Source: Alteribacillus bidgolensis
GTDB lineage: Bacteria; Bacillota; Bacilli; Bacillales; Marinococcaceae
Assembly: GCF_002886255.1 (NCBI RefSeq)
Contig: NZ_KZ614149.1
Coordinates: 1,612,001 to 1,676,000, forward strand
Reading direction: 5' to 3'
Length of the DNA: 64,000 nucleotides
Shown: in pieces, positions 16,498 to 25,392 of the stretch
Layout: the number at the start of each line of letters is the position of its first letter
Position numbering within the stretch: the stretch's first letter is position 1
Translations under genes and position numbers: made by a program
Notes under the pieces: generated by a model
Told to the model about the DNA's origin: nothing
Database searches by the model: none
Seen by the model: the letters and a program-made list of their open reading frames with translations, nothing else

Positions 16498-16968
16498 ATG
16501 TCGGATCCAATTGCGCTTACAAAAATCACAATTGAACAAGACAAACCGCCCCACAGACTGGCGTACATAGACGGTTTTGAAGAACCGTTTCATTACGGGG
16601 TTCATGGCGGGGTGAAAGAATTTTACGGAGTTGAACCAGAAACCGAATACCCTTCGACTTTGGACCACATCGTCGCTTCAGCAGGCGGCTGACTTACCGG
16701 AACATTATCAGGCGCGCTGTATGCGCGTCAAATCCCGCCTTACCCGGACAAAATCAAAACAACCGTGCAAGGTACCATTGAAGCTCCGGAAGGCGTCCTG
16801 AAAATTACGAAAATCCAGTGCCATTATGACCTTAAGATTCCTAAAGGCAAACGAGAAGCAGCCGAACGGGTGTTAAACGTATTTGAAACAAAATGCCCGG
16901 TAGCACAGACATTAAAAGGCTGTGTGGAATTTGAACATTCTTGGACGATTGAAGAATATGAAGAGTAA
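16498..16968 (+). CDS. OsmC-like selenoprotein (TGA at 16690-16692 read as Sec65)
   Basis: The frame from ATG 16498 (AAAGGGGGA four bases upstream) continues through one in-frame TGA to TAA 16968, giving 156 residues. In OsmC/Ohr-type thiol peroxidases the peroxidatic cysteine sits in a segment like ASAGGC-LTGTLSGAL; here that residue is the TGA codon (HIVASAGG-U-LTGTLSG). The resolving cysteine is retained at Cys133 in ETKCPVAQTL. This is an exact Cys-to-Sec swap at the catalytic site, expected to speed hydroperoxide reduction. A 7-bp hairpin follows the TGA. A caller treating TGA as stop would give two fragments. Confidence 0.94.
16711..16729 (+). promoter_or_regulatory. Putative SECIS hairpin of the OsmC-like gene
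   Basis: GGCGCGC (16711-16717) pairs with GCGCGTC (16723-16729; one G-T) around loop TGTAT. The loop begins 26 nt after the TGA and has G second. Confidence 0.8.
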
Positions 16969-16976
16969 TAAAGAAT

Positions 16977-17003
16977 CGGCCGGCTCCTTTTTTGAGCCGG
17001 CCG
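16977..17003 (+). terminator. Terminator of the OsmC-like selenoprotein gene
   Basis: CGGCCGGCTC (16977-16986) pairs perfectly with GAGCCGGCCG (16994-17003), then TTTTG. Confidence 0.85.
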
Positions 17004-17047
17004 TTTTGTTTGAAATTTGTAACGGACAAACGTTTTTAAATTTTTAA

Positions 17048-17554
17048 TCACTCGCTTTGGTCTTTCAGCATGATCTGGTTTTTCTTTTTCACCAGCGTGC
17101 TCCGGTTTTTGCCAATGCCTTTTCTAGGATGTTCACTGTCTTCTTCGTCGTCTTCCTCGTCTGTCTTGTCAAACCGATAAGCAAACACATCCATACCGTT
17201 CTCTGTTTCACGGAGGTAGTCAATTTCATCTGTTTCATAAGCTGAAGATTCTGCTTCTGATGGGCTTACAAATATGACATCTCCGTTTGTTTCAATATCA
17301 GACAGCTTCCAGTTATCTGTCGGTTCTGGAGAAATTGGACCGTCTTGTTCCATAATATAATCGATAATGATGTGCCTGTTTTCATCGGTTGAAGCAAGTA
17401 TCGTTTCCTGTTCGGCGTCAGCCAAATGGCCTCCTCCTCCGCCGGCACGGTAGTTATTGGTAACTACCAGGAATTCCTGTTCTTCTGTCACATCTGCACC
17501 GTTATACGTCAAATCTTTGAAATAAATCGACTTTATCGGGGTATCGCTTAACAA
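17048..17554 (-). pseudogene. 5'-nucleotidase / 2',3'-cyclic-nucleotide phosphodiesterase, C-terminal remnant
   Basis: About 168 codons matching the C-terminal domain of secreted 5'-nucleotidases (FLVVTNNYRAGGGGGHLADAE and the WKLSDIE...VIFVSPSEAE region), followed by an acidic tail. The catalytic metallophosphatase half is absent: stops appear immediately upstream in this frame and no ribosome site or good start is present. It is a 5'-truncated remnant. Confidence 0.8.
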
Positions 17555-17711
17555 TAAAATTTTCCCTAAAAACCTACTATTTTATTGAATTTTCTTAAAA
17601 ACAAACACAGCAAGCAGGACTTTTTTTTAGGACTTTTTATTTTTCTTCCTCCTTTCCCTTTTTTTCCATCCATATAGAGAGAAAATCTAAAAGAAGAAGG
17701 AGAAGAAGGAA

Positions 17712-18437
17712 ATGAAAAGATCAACCGTTCACTATGAAGCTGCCAAAAAGCACGTTTCTTTTACTACAATTGAAGAAATGAATAACCACGTTATAGAACA
17801 TATCAAATCCGTTAAGATGAATCACACAGAAAAATACATTCTTACGATTCTAGCCCAACATTCTTTAAAATACCCAGGAGTAAGCTGGATTAAAGTGAAA
17901 AACATAGCCGCCCACGTAAAAAAAAGCGAACGCATGACTAATTATGCACTATCCTCTCTTGAAAAGAAAAATGTTATTAAACGCATTCCTGTAATGAGAG
18001 ACAAAACAGGCGGCAACAGCAGCAATTTGATTGTTATTTTGCAGGCTGCAATGTCAGGCCGTTCTGATTTCAGACCGTCTTTTTCAGAGCGTTCCGCTTC
18101 AGAAAATTCTGATATTCCAATGGTTTTAGAACTAGATTTGGATAAGGAATCTTTTTCTTTTAAAAAAAGATTTAAACAAGATAATAAAATATATAAAAGC
18201 GAAGACCATTTATATAAATTGTTTCAACACATATGGAAAGATAAACAAGTGTGCTACGGATCTGCTTACATGAACAAAGTGGTGGAAGCATTAATTAAAG
18301 AATATGAAAAAATCGAATTTGCGAAACGACAGCTTGAGAAAAGACGACAGTCTAAACGCGTTCAAGTTCCGGATTATGACTGGCTGAATAAAATCGATTA
18401 TACCAATTTTGAAGAACGCACCTCTTGGCTTGGTTAA
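17712..18437 (+). CDS. Helix-turn-helix protein, replication-initiator-like
   Basis: A 241-residue basic protein whose first 120 residues (HVSFTTIEEMNNHVIEHIKS, ILTILAQHSLKYPGVSWIKVKNIA, then SERMTNYALSSLEKKNVIKRIP) form a winged-helix domain seen in a family widespread in Bacillaceae and related to plasmid or phage replication initiators. The C-terminal half is coiled and charged. ATG 17712 follows a GAAGGAG-rich leader. Its stop overlaps the convergent small Cys protein by 4 bp. Confidence 0.75.
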   Translation: MKRSTVHYEAAKKHVSFTTIEEMNNHVIEHIKSVKMNHTEKYILTILAQHSLKYPGVSWIKVKNIAAHVKKSERMTNYALSSLEKKNVIKRIPVMRDKTGGNSSNLIVILQAAMSGRSDFRPSFSERSASENSDIPMVLELDLDKESFSFKKRFKQDNKIYKSEDHLYKLFQHIWKDKQVCYGSAYMNKVVEALIKEYEKIEFAKRQLEKRRQSKRVQVPDYDWLNKIDYTNFEERTSWLG

Positions 18438-18610
18438 TCATCTTCTTGTTCCATTCGCTTTCGTACCTTTTCTTTTGGATCCCAGCAGTTGAATTGGTAT
18501 TTAGGATGGGTTTCATAGCCAAGCCTGATACAGTGGTAAGTTACTTTTTCACCTTTCGTTTTTCTTACTTCGTACCATTTACAGGTTGCACAGCAATGAT
18601 ATCTATTCAT
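18434..18610 (-). CDS. Small cysteine-rich protein (58 residues)
   Basis: ATG 18610, preceded by GGGGGAGG, encodes MNRYHCCATCKWYEVRK...YHCIRLGYETHPKYQFNCWDPKEK. Four cysteine positions (CC-x2-C, C, C) suggest a zinc site. The composition is coding-like and it convergently overlaps the helix-turn-helix gene by 4 bp. No family name. Confidence 0.7.
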   Translation of the reverse strand: MNRYHCCATCKWYEVRKTKGEKVTYHCIRLGYETHPKYQFNCWDPKEKVRKRMEQEDD

Positions 18611-18713
18611 CGTCCTCCCCCCTTTTTTTAAGTATGACGGCTAAACATACCGCTTTTAAATAAAATTTTTAGTTGCACTTTAAAACTAATCGCATTTTGT
18701 CGAGGGCATATTA

Positions 18714-18993
18714 ATGAATAGTGATGAATTAACTCAAGCCATAAAGAAATTTTAAGAAATGATAGACACGTTCCTGACGATAAACATTCTGTTCATGAAT
18801 TCAAAATGTTCCTGAAGTATTTTTTAAGAATTGAAACAAAAGATAATCCGCTCCCTGCTTTAGAAACAATGTCGATTTTAAAATTTTACGCCAACAAGGG
18901 AAAACAGATGTTATGCTAGAAGTACTCACTAATGCTCCCATTTCTTTAGAAGTAGCAAAAAGCAAGCTGGAGCAATACATAAACCCTAAATGA
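18714..18993 (+). pseudogene. Decayed small gene with two frameshifts
   Basis: Joining three frames gives a coherent product of about 93 residues: MNSDELTQAIK, then ILRNDRHVPDDKHSVHEFK...ALETMSILKFYANKGK, then DVMLEVLTNAPISLEV...YINPK and a TGA stop. Shifts lie near 18750 and near 18902 (A-rich). The family is not recognised. Confidence 0.6.
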
Positions 18994-19059
18994 ATGAGTG
19001 CTAGTTACGGAGAGGTGATAGAACGTAAGTATCAATAAAGTCCGCCATGTTCTTTATAC

Positions 19060-19123
19060 TTTAGGAATGTTTAACTTTGAAAAAGGATCTTTGGGATTGA
19101 CAGTAGCCAAGTTTTTCTAATAT
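19060..19123. repeat. Fragment of the dispersed intergenic repeat
   Basis: TACTTTAGGAATGTTTAAC is followed after a shortened middle by AAGTTTTTCTAAT, i.e. both ends of the family with most of the interior missing. The rest of 18994-19251 holds nothing recognisable. Confidence 0.65.
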
Positions 19124-19251
19124 GGTTTCTCTTATTTTAGGAGACGAGAATGCAGTAAAGCTCGGCACAGCCGGTAAACTATAGCCAGACGAGCAGCAGG
19201 AAAACAGGCTGAAAAACTTCTGCGGAAACTATTAAATAAGTTACTCCTTTC

Positions 19252-20652
19252 TCAACTGAAACGATCAGCTGCTCCTGTTTCAAAACCAGCTTTCATAACC
19301 GCTTCACGGATTTTTGGAACAATTTTGTCGTTAAATACTCCTGGAATAATATAGTCTTCGTTCAGTTCTTCTTCATCAATGATAGAAGCTATCGCGGTGG
19401 CTGCTGCAAGTTTCATTTCATCGTTAATATCAGTTGCTCTGGCATCAAGAGCTCCTCGAAAAATTCCTGGGAAACATAATACGTTATTTACTTGATTAGG
19501 AAAATCCGACCTTCCGGTGGCCATTATTTTCACATAGGGTTTTGCTAATTCAGGTGAAATTTCAGGGTTAGGGTTTGCGAGTGCAAAAACGATCGGTTGA
19601 TCTGCCATTTTTTTGATATCTTCCACGTGAAGAATATCTGGAGCAGAAACGCCAATAAATACATCTGCATCTTTTATAACCGTAGAAAGCGGCCCTTTTT
19701 CATCATTAGGATTGGTATTTTTTGCACACCAATCCCACAATTTATTGTTGTATTTTTTCTCACGAGTTAATGCCCCGTCTTTGTCTATTCCAATAACATT
19801 TTCAGTTCCCGCCGTCAACAGCATTTTTGTAATTGAGATTCCCGCTACCCCTAAACCACAAACGATAACCTTGCACTCTGTTAATTCTTTTTTTGTCACT
19901 TTTAACGCATTTAAAAGTCCAGCCAAGGCAACAATGGCCGTACCGTGCTGGTCATCATGAAATACGGGAATATCCAGCTCTTCCTTAAGCCTTTCTTCTA
20001 CTTCAAAACATTGAGGCGAAGCAATATCTTCTAAATTAATTCCTCCAAATGAAGGACTAATTGCTTTAATGGTTTGAATGATTTCTTCTGAGTCTTGGGA
20101 TTGCAAACAGATTGGGTACGCATTTACGTTGGCAAATTGTTTAAACAACATGGACTTTCCTTCCATCACCGGCATCGCTGCTTCAGGTTTGATTTTGCCT
20201 AATCCTAAGACCGCGGTAGCATTTGAAATAATAGCAACGGTATCATTCTTCACCGTTAAATTATATGCAAGGGCAGGGTCTTTTTCTATAGCTATACAGA
20301 CTCTTGCCACTTCAGGCGTATAAACGTGAGAAAGTTCTTCCCTATTATCGATGGACTTTTTGGCAGTAACTTCAATTTTACCTCCTAAATGGATTAAAAA
20401 GGTTCGATCGGAAACGTGCCGAATATGAACTCCCGATAAAGTTTTTATCGATTGAACGATATTGTCTTGATCTTTTTTATGATGAACATGAACACTAATG
20501 TCTCGCACTGTCGTTTCCGGACTTTCTTTAATTACATCAATAGCCACCATGTCTCCGCCAGATTCACTAATAGCAGTCGCGATGCGGCCAAAAGAAATGG
20601 TTTTCTTATGTATTTCTAAACGCAAAATCAGCGTCATATTAGATTTAACCAC
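19252..20652 (-). CDS. NAD(P)-dependent malic enzyme with N-terminal ACT domain
   Basis: Oxidatively decarboxylates malate to pyruvate. The N-terminal 85 residues (LILRLEIHKKTISFGRIATAIS...VRDISVHV) form an ACT domain, a small regulatory fold; the catalytic part has NDTVAIISNATAVLGLG, the HDDQHGTAIV motif and the nucleotide site VVCGLGVAGISITK. At 466 residues it resembles Bacillus YtsJ-type enzymes plus the ACT domain. GTG 20652, nine bases after AAGGGG, was chosen over the internal ATG 20637. It is divergent from glutamate dehydrogenase, so the two may share control of carbon and nitrogen flux. Confidence 0.93.
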   Translation of the reverse strand: MVKSNMTLILRLEIHKKTISFGRIATAISESGGDMVAIDVIKESPETTVRDISVHVHHKKDQDNIVQSIKTLSGVHIRHVSDRTFLIHLGGKIEVTAKKSIDNREELSHVYTPEVARVCIAIEKDPALAYNLTVKNDTVAIISNATAVLGLGKIKPEAAMPVMEGKSMLFKQFANVNAYPICLQSQDSEEIIQTIKAISPSFGGINLEDIASPQCFEVEERLKEELDIPVFHDDQHGTAIVALAGLLNALKVTKKELTECKVIVCGLGVAGISITKMLLTAGTENVIGIDKDGALTREKKYNNKLWDWCAKNTNPNDEKGPLSTVIKDADVFIGVSAPDILHVEDIKKMADQPIVFALANPNPEISPELAKPYVKIMATGRSDFPNQVNNVLCFPGIFRGALDARATDINDEMKLAAATAIASIIDEEELNEDYIIPGVFNDKIVPKIREAVMKAGFETGAADRFS

Positions 20653-20792
20653 CCGAATCAGCCCCTTATGTCGAAGATTACTTATAGTATTCCTTACATT
20701 ACAGGCAAATATTTGTGGGTATATTACATACATATCAAAAGGCTAAATGCGGGACTTTATTAATATGCAGCCTGATTATAGGAGGTTATATG

Positions 20793-22088
20793 ATGACGCA
20801 AAATGATAAAGTAGAAGCAGATATTACGACACATAATAAAAACCCGTTGGAGATTGTAAAAGAACTGTTGAAGAGCTCAGTCGAAGACCTTGGATTTAAT
20901 GAAAACATTTATCATTTGTTAAAGAAACCGATTAGAGTACTTGAAGTTTCTTTACCTGTTCGTATGGATGATGGGAATATTCGAAATTTTACGGGGTATC
21001 GTTCCCAGCACCTTGATATACTCGGCCCTACCAAAGGCGGCATTCGTTTTCACCCAAACGTTCATATTGATGAGGTAAAGGCCTTGTCTATTTGGATGTC
21101 ATTAAAATCAGCTATTTTGGACCTTCCGCTTGGGGGCGGGAAAGGCGGGGTCATTGTGAACCCATCTGAACTTTCTGAAAGAGAGCTTGAGGAATTAAGC
21201 CGTACGTACATTCGAAAAATAACTCCCATTATCGGTCCTCAAAAAGACATTCCAGCACCAGATGTTAATACAAGTCCAACCGTGATGGGCTGGATGGTTG
21301 ATGAGTATGATCAATTAAGAGGCTACAACATACCAGGGATGCTAACAGGAAAACCCATTATTATTGGCGGGTCGCAAGGAAGACTAGCAGCTACGGGGAG
21401 AGGCGTCGTATTAACAATAAGAGAAGCAGCCAAAGTTCTCAAAATGGATTTAAGTGCTTCCACCGCGGCCCTGCAAGGTTTTGGGAATGTCGGCAGTATG
21501 ACAGCAAAATTTTTATATAAATTAGGCGTAAAAGTGGTTGCTGTAACAAATGCAAAAGGGGGCGTTTATGACAAAAATGGTTTAGACATCCCAGAATTAT
21601 TATCTTTTGTAAAAGACGGGAGAAGTGTTAGTGAATATACAAAAGCTGATCCGTTAACCAATGAAGATTTATTTGGATTACCGGTTGACATATTTATCCC
21701 AGCTGCGATCGAAAATCAAATCACAAAAAATACAGCCCCCGCTATACAAGCAAAAATTGTAGCAGAAGCTGCAAACGGGCCAACTACACCGGCAGGAGAT
21801 CAAATTCTTGAAGAAAAAAATATATTTGTTATTCCTGATATTTTATGTAACGCTGGCGGGGTAACGGTTTCTTATTTCGAATGGGTTCAAAATGAAATGA
21901 ATTATTATTGGAAAGAAGAAGAAGTAAACAAAAAGCTGGAAGAACGAATGGTTTTTGGGTTTGAAAATGTATTAAAAATGAGAGAGGAAAAAAATATCCG
22001 AATGAGAAATGCTGCCTATATGGTTGGTATTAATCACATTGTCAAAGCATTAAGAGCAAGAAGCTGGATTAAAGAATCAGACTTATAA
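20793..22088 (+). CDS. Glutamate dehydrogenase (catabolic, RocG/GudB type)
   Basis: Interconverts glutamate with 2-oxoglutarate and ammonia. At 431 residues it has the substrate-binding KSAILDLPLGGGKGG, the catalytic segment DIPAPDVNTSPTVMGW and the nucleotide-binding GFGNVGSMTA, all standard for hexameric NAD-dependent enzymes of Bacillus. Two adjacent ATGs exist; 20793 is seven bases from AGGAGG. Confidence 0.95.
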   Translation: MTQNDKVEADITTHNKNPLEIVKELLKSSVEDLGFNENIYHLLKKPIRVLEVSLPVRMDDGNIRNFTGYRSQHLDILGPTKGGIRFHPNVHIDEVKALSIWMSLKSAILDLPLGGGKGGVIVNPSELSERELEELSRTYIRKITPIIGPQKDIPAPDVNTSPTVMGWMVDEYDQLRGYNIPGMLTGKPIIIGGSQGRLAATGRGVVLTIREAAKVLKMDLSASTAALQGFGNVGSMTAKFLYKLGVKVVAVTNAKGGVYDKNGLDIPELLSFVKDGRSVSEYTKADPLTNEDLFGLPVDIFIPAAIENQITKNTAPAIQAKIVAEAANGPTTPAGDQILEEKNIFVIPDILCNAGGVTVSYFEWVQNEMNYYWKEEEVNKKLEERMVFGFENVLKMREEKNIRMRNAAYMVGINHIVKALRARSWIKESDL

Positions 22089-22201
22089 TAAAGAAAAGCG
22101 CGGACCTTGAAAGAAAAAGTTTCGCCTATGGCAAAGGAACTTCTGCCTTTAGCAAAGTTGAACTTTTTAAAGTACAAAAAGAAAGCTAATTCTCAGCAAA
22201 C

Positions 22202-22291
22202 GCAACTGGAATATGCTCGTTTTACACGGCGGCTTGCGAGCAAACCCTTCACTGCCCTATTTTCCGCAGGAGTCTTTCATATTCCAGTTGC
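22202..22291. repeat. Short inverted-repeat element
   Basis: GCAACTGGAATATG (22202-22215) and CATATTCCAGTTGC (22278-22291) are a perfect 14-bp inverted pair enclosing 62 bp. A partial arm (GCAACTGGCATATA) appears again near 23226. It looks like a small non-coding mobile or structural element between gdh and the broken comB. Confidence 0.6.
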
Positions 22292-22351
22292 TATATAACC
22301 ATCACACTTTATACTACCTTTTTGAGACAGACCTTTTTATGTAATATTCAT

Positions 22352-23095
22352 TCATCTCACTTCACTGCTAACGGAAATAAAGTACAATTCTCCTTCCTGA
22401 TTCACTCCGACAACTGAATTAGAAGCGCCAACCTCCACCGTAAACTCAAATAAGCTTTTCAGTCCTAATTTAAGCGTATTATGACATACACGGCCTTTTG
22501 CTACAAGTTCTCTTAATTTTTCTTTTAAATCTATCTCTAGTTCCAATGCAAACATGGCCGCATCGTTTAATCTTACATTCTCTAATTGTAATTAGGATAA
22601 AATTAATGATGTACAAACGTAGTCCTCCATTGAAAAATGGCCGCTGGCACCGGAACATATAATGTATACTCTTTCTGTCGATTCACGGTTAAGATAGTCT
22701 GCAACAGCATTTACATTTCTTAGATTAGCCAGTATTACCTTCTGTGCATTTTTCGCTTTTTTGATCGCACGGGTTCCATTGGCAGATAAAAAGATAATAT
22801 CTTTGTCCTTTACTCGATCTGGCATGTAGTCATCTAACAAATGAGAGCAGTCAAATTCGTCTACCGTCTTTCCACCTTGTTCTCCTCCCGTAAGAGTAGA
22901 TGAAGGATCCAACTGCGATTTCAAATGATGAGCTTCTTCAATACTTTCTACTGGCAGCACACGGCGTGCCCCGCGTTCCATAATCGTGACAAGCGTTGTC
23001 GTTGCCAGCAGCACGTCAATCACAACTACTGTTGCTCCTTTTAATCGTTCTGGCTCTATTTCTTCTTTTGTCAACCATAAACTGCATCTTTCCAT
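22352..23095 (-). pseudogene. comB: 2-phosphosulfolactate phosphatase (ComB) with an in-frame TAA
   Basis: From ATG 23095 (five bases after AAGGAGG) the frame encodes ComB: GATVVVIDVLLATTTLVT, SANGTRAIKKA and VYIICSGASGHFSMEDYV. A TAA at 22592-22594 interrupts it, and the same frame continues with LNDAAMFALELE and a GLKSLFEF segment to a TGA at 22352, restoring a normal length of about 247 codons. Since TAA is not recoded, this is a nonsense mutation (or sequencing error). In Bacillus the ComB homologue YitC belongs to spore sulfolactate synthesis. A 167-residue product lacking the last third could still be made. Confidence 0.82.
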
Positions 23096-23266
23096 ATCGG
23101 CCTCCTTCACTTACTTCTTCGGTCCAGTAAGTAATTTTAAATGATTCATCCTTTTATTAATTCTGTATCTAAATCATTTTTCCTCAATCGATCATCAAAG
23201 GACCTGCCCCATAAGTCAGTAAGCGCAACTGGCATATACCCGCTTTTTCACTGAAATCATTTTTTT

Positions 23267-23915
23267 GGTTGGCGAGTATTTTTTGTTTTTTGGATAGTAT
23301 TCGGCGGTTTCGGCGAGTATTCGCCAGTAATCGGCGAGTAAATCGACATATTCAGCTAGTATTTGAAATTATTTCCTGTAATCGAACACACCACCTCTGC
23401 GTGTAGTTCACAGGTATTAAGCCAGCTTTCCTTACTTTTTTGAGTATCAAGGTTTAGTAGGAATCACTGCAGTGGATTAGAAAAAGACATCCCATTTTTA
23501 TCTGGATGTCTTCAGGTAAAATTTTTTTGTAGTTGGCAAAGTATTTTCTGGTTTTTGGCTAATATTTAGCGGTTTTTTGGCTAGTATTCGTCCGCAATCG
23601 GCAAGTAAATCGACATATTCGGTGAGTATTTGAAATTATTTCCTGTAATCGAACACGCCATCTCTGCCCATAGTTCACTCAACCAATATTAAGCAGCCCT
23701 CCTTGAGATCGATATTCATACATTTTCGAGTACCAACTCTGTTTTTCTGCTAACGAACTAATTTTTTGTGCTTGGCGAGTATTTTCTGGTTTTTGGCTAG
23801 TATTCGGTGGTTTTCGGTGAGTATTCGCCAGCAAACGGCCAGTAAATCTTCCTAATCAGCTAGTATTTGAAATTATTTCCAGCAATCAGACGCACCATCT
23901 CTTCCCGAAGCTCAT
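23267..23915. repeat. Three tandemly spaced copies of a GGCGAGTA-rich repeat
   Basis: Three diverged copies (about 23267-23410, 23531-23678, 23771-23915) share the order GGCGAGTATT, TTTTTGG(A/C)TAGTATTC, GGCGAGTATTCGCCAG, CGGC(G/C)AGTAAATC, CTAGTATTTGAAATTATTTCC and a GAACACRCCA-like tail. They fill the 850-base gap between comB and the aldehyde dehydrogenase and contain no gene. Confidence 0.8.
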
Positions 23916-23942
23916 TCAACCAATAATACGCGGTTTCTACAC

Positions 23943-25376
23943 TCATCCATTTCGTTTTATACCGATAAATTTTATTTCAGTCATATCTTCTATCGCGTAT
24001 TTAACGCCTTCTTTTCCCATTCCGCTTTGTTTTACACCGCCGTAGGGATGATTATCTTGACGATAAGTGGATATTTCATTAATCCATACTCCGCCCGTTT
24101 CTAATTGATCAGCTAAACGCATTGCCCGGTCGATGTCTTTTGTAAAAACACCGGCTTGCAATCCGTATATGGAATCGTTGGCAAATGCAATCACTTCCTC
24201 TTCATTATCAAAAGGAATGACGGATACTATCGGGGCGAACACTTCCTCACCGATAATTTTCATATTTTTATCCACGTTTGTCATAATCGTCGGGGTCAGT
24301 ACCGTCCCATCTCGTATCCCTCCGGTTTCAATGATTGCTCCTTTTTCGACCGCGTCATCAATCCAGCGTTTCGCACGTTTGGACTCTTCTTCATTAATCA
24401 TCGGCCCAATATCTGTTTCTTCCCTCTTCGGATCTCCAATTTTTAATGCTTTTGTTTGTTTAACATACTCTTTAAGGAAGGTGTCATAGACATTTTTTTG
24501 CACATACACTCTTTGTGCTGATATACAGACCTGTCCGGAAAAAGCAAAAGCTCCTTTTACGAGGGCTGTTACCGTTTGATTAATATCAGCATCATCAAAT
24601 ATGATATTTGGTGAATTGGAACCTAATTCTAACGTTACTTTTTTAAATCCGGCATTTTCACGGATACTTCTTCCTACCGGAAGGCTCCCCGTAAATGAAA
24701 TTTTATGCACTTTATCGTGTGCCACAAGCGGACTTCCAACTTCTTCGCCTGTTCCTATTAGTAAGTTTAAAACACCTTTTGGCAGGCCTGCTTCTTGAAA
24801 TAAATGAACCAGCTTATACGCTGTTATTGGTGTTTTTTCAGCAGGTTTAAACACGATCGTATTTCCTGCTGCTATAGCCGGAGCGATTTTATGCAGAGAC
24901 AAGTTTAATGGAAAGTTAAAAGGTGTGATCGCTCCGACTACCCCTAAAGGCTTTCGTTTTACTATTCCGATTCTATTTTCCCCGCCTACAGCAGCATCCA
25001 TGGGAATAACTTCGCCCATTATATGCTTGGCCAGTTCAGAGGAAAAACGCAAAACCTGGACGGACCGTTTAATTTCAGCACGGCTGAACGTAATTGGTTT
25101 ACCTGCTTCTAACATGATTGTTTCAGCAAAATTTTCCGCTTGTTTTTCCAGCAGGTCAGCTGCTTTTCTTAAAATATCTGAGCGTTCATGAGCCGGCATC
25201 AATTTCATGGTGGAGTGGAACGTTTCAAAGCTATTACTTACAGCTTCTTCTAAATCTTTTTTTTCTGCTAAAGCTAAATCCGCTACTTTTTCTTGATTGT
25301 ACGGGTTCAGTACAGGAAGCATCTCCCGATTTTCTTCCTTTCGTTCGATCCCATCTATAATAGAACCAATCCGCAT
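23943..25376 (-). CDS. Aldehyde dehydrogenase
   Basis: NAD(P)-dependent oxidation of an aldehyde to an acid. At 477 residues it has the standard fold motifs: GAITPFNFPLNLSLHK, the coenzyme segment ISFTGSLPVGRSI, catalytic glutamate in TLELGSNSPN and the nucleophilic cysteine in FSGQVCISAQRVYV. The C-terminal YGGVKQSGMGKEG closes the family. It lies 16 bp after an acetolactate-synthase-like gene, so it is co-transcribed; the shared substrate is unknown. Confidence 0.93.
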   Translation of the reverse strand: MRIGSIIDGIERKEENREMLPVLNPYNQEKVADLALAEKKDLEEAVSNSFETFHSTMKLMPAHERSDILRKAADLLEKQAENFAETIMLEAGKPITFSRAEIKRSVQVLRFSSELAKHIMGEVIPMDAAVGGENRIGIVKRKPLGVVGAITPFNFPLNLSLHKIAPAIAAGNTIVFKPAEKTPITAYKLVHLFQEAGLPKGVLNLLIGTGEEVGSPLVAHDKVHKISFTGSLPVGRSIRENAGFKKVTLELGSNSPNIIFDDADINQTVTALVKGAFAFSGQVCISAQRVYVQKNVYDTFLKEYVKQTKALKIGDPKREETDIGPMINEEESKRAKRWIDDAVEKGAIIETGGIRDGTVLTPTIMTNVDKNMKIIGEEVFAPIVSVIPFDNEEEVIAFANDSIYGLQAGVFTKDIDRAMRLADQLETGGVWINEISTYRQDNHPYGGVKQSGMGKEGVKYAIEDMTEIKFIGIKRNG

Positions 25377-25392
25377 GCTTTCCCTCCTATAT

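Noticed and set aside
22107..22298. Open frame after glutamate dehydrogenase
   Set aside because: It lies across the 14-bp inverted-repeat element and has no supported start; treated as repeat DNA.
22592..22594. Stop in comB as recoding
   Set aside because: It is TAA, which is not used for selenocysteine or any other known recoding in these bacteria.
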